This document shows, piece by piece, positions 22,801-31,143 of a stretch of 37,954 bases of DNA. Origin of the DNA: Candidatus Magasanikiibacteriota bacterium (lineage in GTDB: Bacteria > Patescibacteriota > Patescibacteriia > Magasanikbacterales > UBA10003). A program made the translations under genes and the position numbers. The notes under the pieces are model-generated. The model saw nothing but the letters and a program-made list of their open reading frames with translations, ran no database searches and was not told the origin of the DNA. Every line of letters starts with the position of its first letter. Position 1 is the first letter of the stretch. The DNA lies in assembly GCA_016214465.1 (NCBI GenBank), contig JACROI010000025.1, positions 1-37,954 on the forward strand, written 5' to 3'.

Positions 22801-25650
22801 ACCGTTGGTGTCGGTCATTACACTATTGATATAGCTCGTGTTTTCGCCGGTATCGCTGGTATCCCCATCATTATTCAAGTCCCCGGTCGTACCCTGAACA
22901 ATTATTTGCACATTGCTCGTTCCCTCTCCGGAATCAAACACACCATCAGCATCGGCATCATTGCCAACACTCTTGGTGATCGTGGCATAATTAACAGAGC
23001 TGGTGTTGGGCTCAAAATTTTGTCCACTAGAACTGGAACCGCTAATAGTCACTGTTTTTTCAGGCAATTTTCCATAGTCAGGAGCAAACGCCTGAACTTT
23101 CCAAATACCATTTGCCACATACAAAGTATAATTTCCTGAAGAATTCGTAAATGTTTCTGAATGGCCCGGCCCATCGGTGCGATAGGCGTTGACCGGCGCG
23201 TTAGCAACCGGATTTGTGCCGTCAGTAACTTGACCTGAAATTGTGTAAGATGGCTTGCTGATAGTCAATGTCAAACTGGCGCTGGTCATGCTGGATAAAG
23301 CAATACCGGTGCTTGAACCATCAACGAACATTTTATCAGCGCCGCCATCATCTTTAATAAGAATTGACCTCTCCACGCCACCTGGCATGCCGGAAACGCT
23401 CGCACCTATTTTATACGAACCATAAGACAAATTTAGCGAACCTGTTCCATCGGCATTGGCTGCGGTATCGTTGCCAGATCCGCCTGCCGGAGAATACGCA
23501 AAAACATTGGCATTGGCAATTGCATTGCTTGACGCGTCTTTAACTGTAAATTTAATTGTCTTATTAGCCGCTGAGATATTGAAAGTTAAAGTTGATGGAT
23601 TTACAGAACAAGAAGATGGACAGCCGCTCACCTGCACTTCTTGCGGTTTTGGCGGCATCCAAGCTGTTGGAGCTGACGGCCCACCCTTGCCAAACATTTC
23701 CGTGGACATTTGCGGTCCAAAACCAACCATCCACACGCCATTGGTATTTAATTTTATGGAATTGGAAGTATTACCGGCAAGCGTACCATTCAAAGTGGAA
23801 GTGGCTTTTCTAAACGAACCTGGTCCTCCTGCAAAAATATCAATTGCATCATTGCTGAATGTGCCGCTGATATTCAAAGTGACAGTGGCACCGGTGGAAG
23901 CATCCACAACCGAGATATTCTGACTGCAAATGTTGGAAGAACAATTAGTTGAGTTAACATTGATTGGGCCTGGAAATCCTGCAGTGTAGCTCGTGCCGCC
24001 TGATTTTGCAAATTGTTCGGCTCCCAACATATATGTTCCAGCCACCAAATTTTGAAACATGAATTCTCCATCTTGTGCGTTAAAACGACCATTGGCAGTT
24101 GAGGAAGATTGCGGGCCGGTCATTGGCGACATTAAGAAAACATTAATACCATTGACCCCGCTAGCCCCGGACATCACGCGGCCGCGCACGGTGAAACTGC
24201 CGGCGGCCGAAGTGGAAAAAGAACTGGAAGACAATGTTTCTAAAACAGTGCCATCTGCTTTTTTAGTGGAAACAGTGGCGGAATTACCACTCATACCAAC
24301 TTTTGTCGCGTTGGAAGGATTAACTATTTGCGCGATGTCCATTCGCAAGAAATCATGCTGGTCGCCATCGCCGGAAGTCAGATTAGCTGTGCCGCGACGC
24401 GTAGCCACCGCTCCTAAAATAATCCTCACAGTACGCGAGTCTGTATTCACTATCACGCCATCACTAGCCGCGCCGCCAGTTGTCCAGCCGGATGGTAAAG
24501 TCCCTTCGCTTGTGCCAAAAACAACCGTGCCCGAACCAGGCCCGTTCAAATCATTATTCGGCGGACTGGCAGTGTCTTTTTTAGCATTAACAACATCGGT
24601 TCCATCCGGGAAAGCAATATCAATAAATCCGGCATTGGGAACTTGATAAGACAAAGGAATCTCCACGCCATAAATTGTACTCACACTAGCCATTGAATTA
24701 AATGGATAAACTTTAACGCCCGGAGCAAAACCGATTCCTGAATCAATAAAAGTTCCAACCATTGCCGGCGGCCCGCCCATCATTCCGCCCTGCATCATGT
24801 TGCCATCGGTGCCAAACATCGGCCCGGTCATACCGCCGCCGGTAAAATTACCGGTCTTGCCGCTGGATTGCGCGGTAGTGGTCGCGGCCGCGGCCGTGCT
24901 GGCGGCAATATCATTAAAACCAATATCCTTGGCGCTGGCCACACTGATGTTGACCAAATTATTGGCAACGATGCCAGTGATGCCATTCAAAGCCACGCTA
25001 CGACTGGGCGCGTCATAAGTGATGGTCGCCGCGGAAGTGGAAATGGTGGACTGTGTGGCTCCAGCGGAACTGACTAGATGAACAGTATAATTGGCCGGTT
25101 TCAAAACGCTATTGGCATAATTCAAATCACTGACCGAACCGGCCAACATTGGCTTGGAAAATACCACTTTCAAGGCGTAATCATTGGCTTGAGCGGAAAC
25201 TACTGTTGGAGAAGAAGTATCGGCGTTACCGGTGGTGAAAGTGCGCAAAAGAGTTGATGCCAAAGCATTGCCGGCTAAATCTTGTACGCCGGTCGTAACT
25301 GTGATGGTATAGGTGCTGGTGGCGGCCAAAGAATAATTTGGAATAAAAGTAGCTGTCCAATTATTGGAATCATAAGTTAAACTGCCGGCCACAGCCGAAG
25401 ACCCCAGTTTCACTAACACAGAATTCTCGGTGACGGTCGTTGGGTTCATGGCCTCGGAAAAACTAAAAATAATCGGCTTCAAAGTTGACACGCCGGTCGC
25501 GGTATCAGCCGGCACAGTATTATCAACAGTCGGAGCGGTAAGATCCCCGGTCGCGCTGGAACTGGTGTCAAAATCCGATTGATATTTAACACTGGTCAAA
25601 TAACCGGATGTTCCCGGATTTCCCAATGGGATTCCTTTGGAAGATGTCAT
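19858..25650 (-). CDS. Giant extracellular repeat protein, downstream part (Ig-like, regulatory-like and FN3 domains)
   Basis: About 1,930 residues from the ATG at 25650; a TTG three codons upstream is also open. Domains in order: a Big_5-type Ig domain (APTVDNTVPADTATGVSTLK...), a Gly/Met-rich stretch (GGMMGGPPAM), about six carboxypeptidase-regulatory-like beta-sandwich repeats (for example YTISGQVTDGTNPV, YVSGTVKDADGTAVPGATV), an Asp-rich calcium-type loop (GNDADADGVFDSGEG), one fibronectin III domain (PSAPANVAAVAGNATVSITW), and two homologous C-terminal modules with KIVRQLL/KMVRQLL. Composition is Ser/Thr/Ala/Gly-rich, typical of surface adhesins. It has no signal peptide of its own and no C-terminal anchor or sorting motif. 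It overlaps the upstream ORF as ATGA, so it is either a coupled second subunit or the rest of one frameshifted protein. Confidence 0.85.
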   Translation of the reverse strand: MTSSKGIPLGNPGTSGYLTSVKYQSDFDTSSSATGDLTAPTVDNTVPADTATGVSTLKPIIFSFSEAMNPTTVTENSVLVKLGSSAVAGSLTYDSNNWTATFIPNYSLAATSTYTITVTTGVQDLAGNALASTLLRTFTTGNADTSSPTVVSAQANDYALKVVFSKPMLAGSVSDLNYANSVLKPANYTVHLVSSAGATQSTISTSAATITYDAPSRSVALNGITGIVANNLVNISVASAKDIGFNDIAASTAAAATTTAQSSGKTGNFTGGGMTGPMFGTDGNMMQGGMMGGPPAMVGTFIDSGIGFAPGVKVYPFNSMASVSTIYGVEIPLSYQVPNAGFIDIAFPDGTDVVNAKKDTASPPNNDLNGPGSGTVVFGTSEGTLPSGWTTGGAASDGVIVNTDSRTVRIILGAVATRRGTANLTSGDGDQHDFLRMDIAQIVNPSNATKVGMSGNSATVSTKKADGTVLETLSSSSFSTSAAGSFTVRGRVMSGASGVNGINVFLMSPMTGPQSSSTANGRFNAQDGEFMFQNLVAGTYMLGAEQFAKSGGTSYTAGFPGPINVNSTNCSSNICSQNISVVDASTGATVTLNISGTFSNDAIDIFAGGPGSFRKATSTLNGTLAGNTSNSIKLNTNGVWMVGFGPQMSTEMFGKGGPSAPTAWMPPKPQEVQVSGCPSSCSVNPSTLTFNISAANKTIKFTVKDASSNAIANANVFAYSPAGGSGNDTAANADGTGSLNLSYGSYKIGASVSGMPGGVERSILIKDDGGADKMFVDGSSTGIALSSMTSASLTLTISKPSYTISGQVTDGTNPVANAPVNAYRTDGPGHSETFTNSSGNYTLYVANGIWKVQAFAPDYGKLPEKTVTISGSSSSGQNFEPNTSSVNYATITKSVGNDADADGVFDSGEGTSNVQIIVQGTTGDLNNDGDTSDTGENTSYINSVMTDTNGSSTLKLPPGTYTMTAFSPTQGEMSSSTQSIVVNGAGTVATAPYDILAPKTGAVTINILDSSGNATSSVQAVVEFMQIGGKTDKVESWSGVASSTISLPQYDVANALNAVTSTNPTNMYLMNVTIPGVSDSSLNVSGADSNTVLATSTAASGYWKVEVDANTESINIRLPAINYVSGTVKDADGTAVPGATVHLENSSTNEKVDVLADTSGNYSAKVSNATYLVSATKDGYIDTASSVAISASGALADSATTMTAAAYTISGTITAGSSAASGATVRAEKLGGGIVTATTATDGTYSLKVINGNWKISAAADGYTESTYSSIVAVSGANVSGKDITLSTTATSLSGSTSQSLTPQNGGSMNDSSAGVSVNSSEGALANSANPYSLNEKEVSNVVGGNAGTPVSGEAKTVSSYDNDGNAVTLLNSDVSVGASYSNSVMTTALGALTLVKLEKVNMASWDDTADNWQTLPTTIGYKDSSGKFIEPSASASTLAYTGQTSHFSSFNPIAPSDGMAPSAPANVAAVAGNATVSITWTANSEGDLQGYDIYRSSTANGTFSSLGSATTNSYTDSSAVNGSTYYYRITATDTGGLESEFSSASNSAAPVAPTTGGAGATIVQPAPKVTTTSVIVGGNANALTSLDVVLKFNVTDAVQMAISEKTDFSGSSWESYVTTKSFKLSDGLGAKKLYIKFRTSLGGVSEATVLDLNIASISATPATVPATAPVASTATVQPKTVASSVPGEITISTPSSKVAITDVVASSYQPGDILKFSYEYQNDSAKAVSIKIVRQLLNSKGKVVSTASAVKTIKTGKSFQADISEAVNKKLTAGEYIVKVKILNAKTGKLIDENSFNIQVEKLKKKMFIMGGVSNSASDIAFDETILAKIKSNVPVPTMVNFHYSYTNNTEAKQVVKMVRQLLGADGKIMQTGSGKWTMKAGENDSLNVKQPVAVNLSAGNYSIRIVAYDWKTKELLTENSLFFSIELK

Positions 25651-28382
25651 TCCGCCCAAATATTGCGCGCCACGCTCTGTTTGCCCGGAGCTGGCTGACT
25701 GCCAACCACATACGCCGGAAAGGCGTTACCAGTACCAAAATTTCCACCAATATCCGACACACTACTGTACATTCCCCCACCGGTTGAAAAAGGCAAAACA
25801 TATTTACCATCAACATTATTGCCCATGATCGGATTGCCGGCCGGATCTTTAATTCCGGTAGTCAAAGAAAAAATATAATTCTTGCCTGAGGTCAAGGCCG
25901 AAGTCGGAGTGAATTTTAATTGAGTTGTTGAGCCAACCGAGACCGAACCGGCAACCGCGCTGCCACCGACTTCGGTTAAAGAAACATTAGCGGACAAAAA
26001 AGTGGTGATATCCATGGCTTTGCTGAAATTCACTTCTATGGAAGAAATTGTGCCATCGCCTTTTAATGTTGGGAAGCCCATCATGTTGGGAGCCGGAAAA
26101 GAATTGGTCACTTTTGGCTGATTATAATCCCCGCCAGCGCCCATGGCGCCGCTAACCAATGTCAATGCTGGCAAAGAAACCACTCCGGAAGCTGGAATAT
26201 AAAAAGCCATAGAAAGATCGCCATAGCCGTCTTTCGCTATTTTCAAAGTGGCGCCGCCGGACGGACCGACATTGGCAAAACTGAAAGAACCGTCACTGCC
26301 GGTAGTCGCGGCGAATTGCGTGCCTTCAATCCAAACAGTGGCGCCGCTAATGGCCACGCTGGAACTATCATTAATCGTACCCGTAATGGAGGCGCTGCCC
26401 AAATTGCCGGAACTTAAAGTAACTGATATGGATTTACTTAGTTGCAGAGCCGTGGTTTGAATGCCGGTGCCAGTGGTGTCGTAAGTAACAGTATCAAAAG
26501 TTGGGTCAATGGTATAAACCTTGGTCTTGGCTGGCGTGGCTGAATCAGCCGCTTGCAAATAATATTTCAAAAGCGTTTTTCCCGTTCCCCAAGCAGTGGA
26601 GGTAGTGCTGAATTTATACCAACCGGAACCGATACTCGTGCCATAAATCGGTGTTGACGACGCCGGCGTGCAAGAAGCCGCGGCCGTAACGCAATAAATC
26701 AACTGAGTGTTACCGGCAGGTAAAGTGCCGCCATCATCATAAATTCTCGCTACCAAATTAAAAGTGGAATCAACACTGGCTTTGAAAATAGACGCGTGTT
26801 GAATGTTGGGCGCTTGGTTGTTTGATCCACCATAAGAACCGCCGGTGGGATTTTCCGCTGAAACAATGCGGCTATTTTGCGGTTCAGGAATCGTCCGAGT
26901 CACAAAATCAAAATTGTTGTTTTGTGTGTCCACACCATTGCCATCATCAGCGTCTTGCCAGGGATTAGAACCGCTAACCAGCATGCTGGCCGAAGTGGAA
27001 TCATTAAATGCCTTGCGTTCAATTGAAATTCCATCATTAGTACTTAAACCACTCGCTGCGCTACCTTCGCAATCTGCCAACACAGCATGGCCACCCCAAC
27101 AAACTTTGTCCATTACCGCGGTGGAACTGGCCGCGCTATTACTAATGTAAGCCGCTCCGCCAGGCACTAAAGAAGCAATGGTTGAGGTGGTATACACCGC
27201 GTCAGCACTGGAAGAAGCGGAAGAAGTAATCGGCGCTATCAATAAAAATTTATGGGATGGTATATTGGGCACCATACTTTCATTCAGCCATGTTAAAGGA
27301 ACATTGGTGTCAACAGTGCCAGCAGTATTTACAAAATGCAATTTTACGGTGGAAGTTGGAATATTCCCGCCGGAACGATTATACACTTCAATAAACTCGT
27401 CATATTGATCCGTGGCCGAACCGACTTTAACCTCTGAAATCAGCAACGGCACCTGCGCGCTCATAATGGAAAAAGCGGTAGTTCCAAAATTGGCCTGGCC
27501 AAAAGTATTTTTAACTCCATTGGACACAGTTACTGAATAGGTTCCGTCAGATGGGATGGTAACTCCGCTAGCCGCGGTCAGACGAACTGATTTATTATCC
27601 GGTAAAACAACAATGGAATTGATTGTTTGAGAAACGCCGGAAGCATTCTTCAAAATATAATTGGCAGATGATGTGGCATTGCCGGTATTCAAATCCAAAT
27701 TATCCGTAAAAGAAACATCCGCATTGGACGCGTTAACAAAAGAAACACTGCTAACGCTAAAACCACTCCACCCGCCACCGCCGCCAAAAGAAATCGCCCG
27801 GCTACTGGTTATGGCGGAAACTGTCGGTGAATTGCCTGACGGATTAACCACGATGCCATTAGTTGGAAAATTAACATAAATGGAATCTCCGGCCGCCCAA
27901 CCGGATGCTGTTTTAATCGCCACAAAAAAACTTGTGGGCAAAGAGCCATTGTCAGCCAAGGTATTATTGCTTCCGGTGGTAATGGTGGTGGCCGAACCAA
28001 CATTTACTGTGCTTTGCGAACCGGCAAACCCATCATTTTGCGGATCAAAATAATTATTGTTGTTAGAATCTTTAAAAACAACCAATTGAGAAATGTGTGA
28101 AGCCAGAGTGGCGTTGTTGGTTGGCACAGTGCTCGTAACAGTAACCGTGATGCTGGTCAAAGTCTCGCTGCCTCCAACACTCTTGTTCAAAGCAATACGA
28201 AAAACCGGAATATCATAACTGCTTGCCGTGGCCGACATGCCGCCTGTTGGCAAAAGTTCGTACGGACCGCTGGCTGTGACTACAGCGGCTTGAACAGGTT
28301 GAGAAATAAAAGCGGAAATTCCCAGCGACCAAAGTATGGTGCTGGCGACAGTGAACATCGTAAAACATTTTTTGAAAGACAT
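25647..28382 (-). CDS. Giant extracellular protein, signal-peptide-bearing upstream part (lamin-tail and Ig-like domains)
   Basis: About 911 residues from the ATG at 28382. A clear signal peptide (KKC, hydrophobic core, cleavage after PVQA) directs export. Next come a beta-rich region, a lamin-tail-like domain (LLISEVKVGSATDQYDEFIEVYNRSG), a regulatory-like repeat (ITGTINDSSSVAISGATVW), and a Big_5 Ig-like domain (ISSIEVNFSKAMD...GKNYIFSLTTGIKDPAGN). The last residues after YVVGSQPAPG are unlike the rest and end at TGA, where the next ORF begins in another frame. That junction looks like a frameshift within a single long surface protein. The promoter is a TGT extended -10 (TAAAAT, 28428-28423). 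No Shine-Dalgarno is seen. Confidence 0.85.
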   Translation of the reverse strand: MSFKKCFTMFTVASTILWSLGISAFISQPVQAAVVTASGPYELLPTGGMSATASSYDIPVFRIALNKSVGGSETLTSITVTVTSTVPTNNATLASHISQLVVFKDSNNNNYFDPQNDGFAGSQSTVNVGSATTITTGSNNTLADNGSLPTSFFVAIKTASGWAAGDSIYVNFPTNGIVVNPSGNSPTVSAITSSRAISFGGGGGWSGFSVSSVSFVNASNADVSFTDNLDLNTGNATSSANYILKNASGVSQTINSIVVLPDNKSVRLTAASGVTIPSDGTYSVTVSNGVKNTFGQANFGTTAFSIMSAQVPLLISEVKVGSATDQYDEFIEVYNRSGGNIPTSTVKLHFVNTAGTVDTNVPLTWLNESMVPNIPSHKFLLIAPITSSASSSADAVYTTSTIASLVPGGAAYISNSAASSTAVMDKVCWGGHAVLADCEGSAASGLSTNDGISIERKAFNDSTSASMLVSGSNPWQDADDGNGVDTQNNNFDFVTRTIPEPQNSRIVSAENPTGGSYGGSNNQAPNIQHASIFKASVDSTFNLVARIYDDGGTLPAGNTQLIYCVTAAASCTPASSTPIYGTSIGSGWYKFSTTSTAWGTGKTLLKYYLQAADSATPAKTKVYTIDPTFDTVTYDTTGTGIQTTALQLSKSISVTLSSGNLGSASITGTINDSSSVAISGATVWIEGTQFAATTGSDGSFSFANVGPSGGATLKIAKDGYGDLSMAFYIPASGVVSLPALTLVSGAMGAGGDYNQPKVTNSFPAPNMMGFPTLKGDGTISSIEVNFSKAMDITTFLSANVSLTEVGGSAVAGSVSVGSTTQLKFTPTSALTSGKNYIFSLTTGIKDPAGNPIMGNNVDGKYVLPFSTGGGMYSSVSDIGGNFGTGNAFPAYVVGSQPAPGKQSVARNIWAE

Positions 28383-28422
28383 ATTCAAAAAAATTAAAAT
28401 CTTAATAAATTAAACTGTCTTC

Positions 28423-28451
28423 ATTTTAACACTTTTCTAAATTAATTGACA
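28423..28451 (-). promoter_or_regulatory. Promoter of the surface-protein genes
   Basis: TGTTAAAAT, an extended -10 (TAAAAT 28428-28423), with a weak -35 TGTCAA (28451-28446) at 17 nt. The leader would be about 34 nt. Confidence 0.5.
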
Positions 28452-28499
28452 GGTAGTTATTCACATGTCAATACACTTAAAAATAGTATGATTATCCGC

Positions 28500-28528
28500 T
28501 TGGCACAAGCCCTATCATCTGATAGAAT
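28500..28528 (+). promoter_or_regulatory. rpiB promoter
   Basis: TTGGCA (28500-28505), 17-nt spacer, TAGAAT (28523-28528). The leader is about 19 nt, A-rich, without a Shine-Dalgarno. Confidence 0.8.
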
Positions 28529-28553
28529 AAAAGAAACACTAACACACAAAAAT

Positions 28554-28991
28554 ATGCCTCAAATAATATATTTAGGCGCGGACCACGCCGGTTTTGAATT
28601 AAAGGAGAAAATAAAGGACTTTTTGAAACTTAATGAATACTTGCCGGAGGACTTGACACCCGGGCCGATTGACCCGCAAGATGATTATCCTGACGCGGCC
28701 GCCAAAGTCGCGGCCAAGGTTTTGGAAACAGGTGGTTTGGGAATTTTGATTTGTGGCTCGGGCAATGGCATTTGCATGGCGGCGAATAAAATCAAAGGAA
28801 TTCGCGCGGCCTTGGGCTACAACACGCGGGCTGGAAAATTGGCGCGCGAACATTTGAACGCCAACATACTGTGTCTGGCCGGCAGTGTGTTACAATCTGA
28901 TTACGCGCAAGCCATCACGCGACATTTTTTGGAAACGCCGTTTTCCGAAGATGAAAGACATAAAAGAAGAATTGAAAAATTAGGATCTTAA
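28554..28991 (+). CDS. rpiB: Ribose-5-phosphate isomerase B
   Basis: 145 residues from the ATG at 28554; the longer frame upstream runs through the promoter. RpiB interconverts ribose-5-phosphate and ribulose-5-phosphate. Family motifs: GADHAGFELKEKI at residues 8-20, the catalytic loop CGSGNGICMAANK (68-80, Cys68 as the base), RAALGYNTRAGKLAREHLNANILCLAG and a C-terminal helix with FSEDERHKRRIEKL. It starts the pentose-phosphate gene set; rpe follows on the same strand after a 181-nt gap filled by an inverted-repeat element. Confidence 0.96.
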   Translation: MPQIIYLGADHAGFELKEKIKDFLKLNEYLPEDLTPGPIDPQDDYPDAAAKVAAKVLETGGLGILICGSGNGICMAANKIKGIRAALGYNTRAGKLAREHLNANILCLAGSVLQSDYAQAITRHFLETPFSEDERHKRRIEKLGS

Positions 28992-28992
28992 A

Positions 28993-29165
28993 AGAGTGGC
29001 GGTTAGTTGTTTTTTCGGACAGGCGACGCACGTTGAGCGTCGCCTCTATCCTCGCTCGCTGTCACTTCGTATTATCTTTAATTTGTTTGGATTATTTTTT
29101 TTCAATTTAAACCTTCTTTCCCCAGCTCGCTCCGGACGTCCTCAAAAACAACTAACCGCCACTCT
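28993..29165. mobile_element. MITE-like element with 22-bp perfect terminal inverted repeats
   Basis: The 22 bases at 28993-29014 (starting AGAGTGGCGG, ending TTGTTTTT) are the exact reverse complement of 29144-29165. The 173-bp unit encodes nothing and contains an internal 8-7-8 hairpin GGCGACGC/GCGTCGCC (29022-29044). No clear target-site duplication was found. It could be a non-autonomous transposable element between rpiB and rpe, or an unusually long structured intergenic RNA. Confidence 0.5.
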
Positions 29166-29172
29166 ATAATAT

Positions 29173-29811
29173 ATGCCGAAGATTATTCCGGCGATTCTAA
29201 CAGACAATTTAGAAACATTTAAAACCCAAATAAAACAAATGGAAGGCGCGACTGACTGGGTGCAAATTGATGTTTCCGATGGTATTTTTGTCTCGCAAAA
29301 AACTTTGGCGGCTGAAAAAATCAAAACCGTAATCACCAACTTAAAATATGAACTGCATTTAATGGTGGCCGACCCGACAACAGAGATTGAAAAATGGTAT
29401 GATTTATCCAACGTCAAAAGGATTGTATTCCATTATGAAGCAGTAAAAATTCCTTTGGCCGTGGTCAAACATATTGAGGCCTATGGCTTTGACGCCGGCG
29501 TGGCTGTTAATCCCGACACCGGACTGGAAAATTTAGAGGCCTTGGCCTATCAAGCGGATTTAATCCTTTTTATGGCGGTAACTCCTGGCAAACAAGGCCG
29601 AAAATTCATTCCCGATACATTTAATAAAATCAAAGAATTTAAAATCAAGCATCCAAATGTGCCGGTCGCGGTTGATGGCGGAATTCATCAAGAAGAAATC
29701 AAACAACTGGCAACTCTGAGCGTGGAATATCTGGATGTGGGCAGTGAAATTTTTGCCCACTCCAACCCGCGCGAACATTTAAAGGAATTGCAACATTTAA
29801 TCTATGCCTAA
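29173..29811 (+). CDS. rpe: Ribulose-phosphate 3-epimerase
   Basis: 212 residues, a TIM barrel interconverting ribulose-5-P and xylulose-5-P. Visible elements: PAILTDN (strand 1), VQIDVSDGIFV (metal-binding Asp, strand 2), YELHLMVADP (metal-binding His), AVNPDTGLENL, FMAVTPGKQGRKF (phosphate and flap region) and VAVDGGIHQEEI with the second catalytic Asp. Bacterial RPEs usually have M-x-V-x-P-G-x-x-G-Q, so the loop is slightly divergent, as in many CPR members. It starts 7 nt after the inverted-repeat element and overlaps the next ORF by 8 nt. Confidence 0.9.
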   Translation: MPKIIPAILTDNLETFKTQIKQMEGATDWVQIDVSDGIFVSQKTLAAEKIKTVITNLKYELHLMVADPTTEIEKWYDLSNVKRIVFHYEAVKIPLAVVKHIEAYGFDAGVAVNPDTGLENLEALAYQADLILFMAVTPGKQGRKFIPDTFNKIKEFKIKHPNVPVAVDGGIHQEEIKQLATLSVEYLDVGSEIFAHSNPREHLKELQHLIYA

Positions 29812-30223
29812 TTTTGAAACTAATCCTGATTTGAAACTTCTTGGCACGGAAACCGCTTTTGACTTTGGGGCTGAAGTAATGGCAGTTGAAAAAACCAAAA
29901 AATTTTTACAAATTTACAAATTTCACATTGGCGACACCGGGCCAAAAACACCGGAACCAATTATCAACACCGCTATTCAGGCCTTGAAAGACAAACAAAC
30001 AAAATACGCCCATTTCCAAGGGTATTTACAAGTGCGCGCGAATATTGCCAAACATTGGACCAAAACGCGCGGAGTGGAAATAAAACCGGAAAACATTATC
30101 CCGGGTGTGAAACATTTTATTAAAATTGTTATTGATTTAATCGCCAAATCCGGCCTGACCCCACCATTATCAATGGAGGAAGTGGAGGAGAAAGTGGAAA
30201 AAATTAAAAATAAATATTTTTAA
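29804..30223 (+). CDS. Aminotransferase class I/II N-terminal fragment (internally deleted)
   Basis: 139 residues. Residues 1 to about 108 resemble the start of fold-type I PLP aminotransferases: FHIGDTGPKTPEPIINTAIQ, then KYAHFQGYLQVRANIAKHW, RGVEIKPENIIPGVKH. The chain then jumps to a short tail (SMEEVEEKVEKIKNKYF) resembling the C-terminal helix of such enzymes. The large domain with the PLP-binding lysine is missing (normal length is about 380-400), so catalysis is not expected. It may be a deletion remnant kept in frame because it overlaps rpe by 8 nt and ends 1 nt before trxB, or it may have a new role. Confidence 0.65.
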   Translation: MPNFETNPDLKLLGTETAFDFGAEVMAVEKTKKFLQIYKFHIGDTGPKTPEPIINTAIQALKDKQTKYAHFQGYLQVRANIAKHWTKTRGVEIKPENIIPGVKHFIKIVIDLIAKSGLTPPLSMEEVEEKVEKIKNKYF

Positions 30224-30224
30224 T

Positions 30225-31142
30225 ATGCATGATATTGTTATTTTAGGCGGTTCAGCCGCCGGCGTCACCGCCGCCATTTACGCCGCTCGCCGCCAGTTGG
30301 ACATTAAATTAATCGCAGGTAACATTGGCGGAGAAATCGCTACCACAGACATTATTGAAAATTATCCCGGCTATGTAAAAGTGGGCGGTTTGGAATTGGC
30401 GGAAAAATTCAAAGAACAATTGAAATACAATAATGTTTTCGTAGATGATGGCTGGCTCGCAAAAAAAATAGAAAAAAAAGATAATCTTTTTGTCGTCACT
30501 GCCAAAAATTTTTCCGGCGAAGAAAAAATCTATGAAACCAAAGCGGTGATTGTTGCCACTGGTGTTCATCCGCGCCGTTTGGGTGTGCCCGGTGAAAAAG
30601 AATTATTCCATCGCGGGGTCACTTACTGCGCGGTTTGCGACGCTCCGCTGTTCAAAAATAAAATCGTGGCGGTGGTGGGCGGCGGCAACAGCGCTTTGGA
30701 ATCGGCTTTGATGCTCGGAGAAATTGCCTCGCAAGTGTTTCTCTTAAATCGCAATCCGCAATTCAAAGGCGAAGCGGTTTTAATTGAAAAAGTAAAAAAT
30801 CATTCCAAAATTACTATTCTAACGCAAGCCGCGACACAAAAAATTCTCGGTGAAAAATCCGTGACCGGAGTGGAATACAAAGACGCGGACGGCCAAACAC
30901 AACAAATCACTGTCAATGGCGTTTTTGTTCACGCCGGCTGGGAACCTAACGCCGACTTTATTGATCTAGTGAAAAAAAATACCAAAGGAGAAATTATGGT
31001 TGACCAAAATAGCGCGACTGATATGCCGGGAATTTTTGCCGCCGGAGATGTTACTGACACTGCTTACAAACAAATTATCGTGGCGGCCGGAATGGGTGCA
31101 ACCGCCGCCTTATCAGCCGTGAATTTTCTAAACAAAAAATAA
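30225..31142 (+). CDS. trxB: Thioredoxin reductase (thioredoxin-disulfide reductase)
   Basis: 305 residues, the usual length for low-Mr TrxR. The FAD-binding GGSAAGVTAAIYAARR is at 8-23, ATGVHPRRLG around 111-120, the redox-active CAVC at 135-138, an NADPH-binding GGGNSALES (152-160), and the second FAD motif GIFAAGDVTDTAYKQI near the C-terminus. NADPH preference usually relies on an HRRxxxR motif; here the corresponding LLNRNPQFKGE lacks it, so the donor may differ (inference). The gene starts 1 nt after the aminotransferase fragment, and tkt follows 1 nt after its stop. Confidence 0.95.
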   Translation: MHDIVILGGSAAGVTAAIYAARRQLDIKLIAGNIGGEIATTDIIENYPGYVKVGGLELAEKFKEQLKYNNVFVDDGWLAKKIEKKDNLFVVTAKNFSGEEKIYETKAVIVATGVHPRRLGVPGEKELFHRGVTYCAVCDAPLFKNKIVAVVGGGNSALESALMLGEIASQVFLLNRNPQFKGEAVLIEKVKNHSKITILTQAATQKILGEKSVTGVEYKDADGQTQQITVNGVFVHAGWEPNADFIDLVKKNTKGEIMVDQNSATDMPGIFAAGDVTDTAYKQIIVAAGMGATAALSAVNFLNKK

Positions 31143-31143
31143 T

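Noticed and set aside
25670-25700. Programmed -1 frameshift between the two surface-protein ORFs
   Set aside because: No X-XXY-YYZ slippery heptamer is present (the sequence is GGGCAAACAG) and I saw no obvious downstream stimulatory structure, so mutation, assembly error or coupled ORFs are likelier.
20000-28000. Many long plus-strand ORFs opposite the surface-protein genes
   Set aside because: They are codon-bias shadows of Ser/Thr/Ala-rich coding on the minus strand, with no starts or promoters.
28446-28553. N-terminal extension of rpiB
   Set aside because: It crosses the rpiB promoter and has no RpiB homology; the family starts at MPQIIYLGADH.
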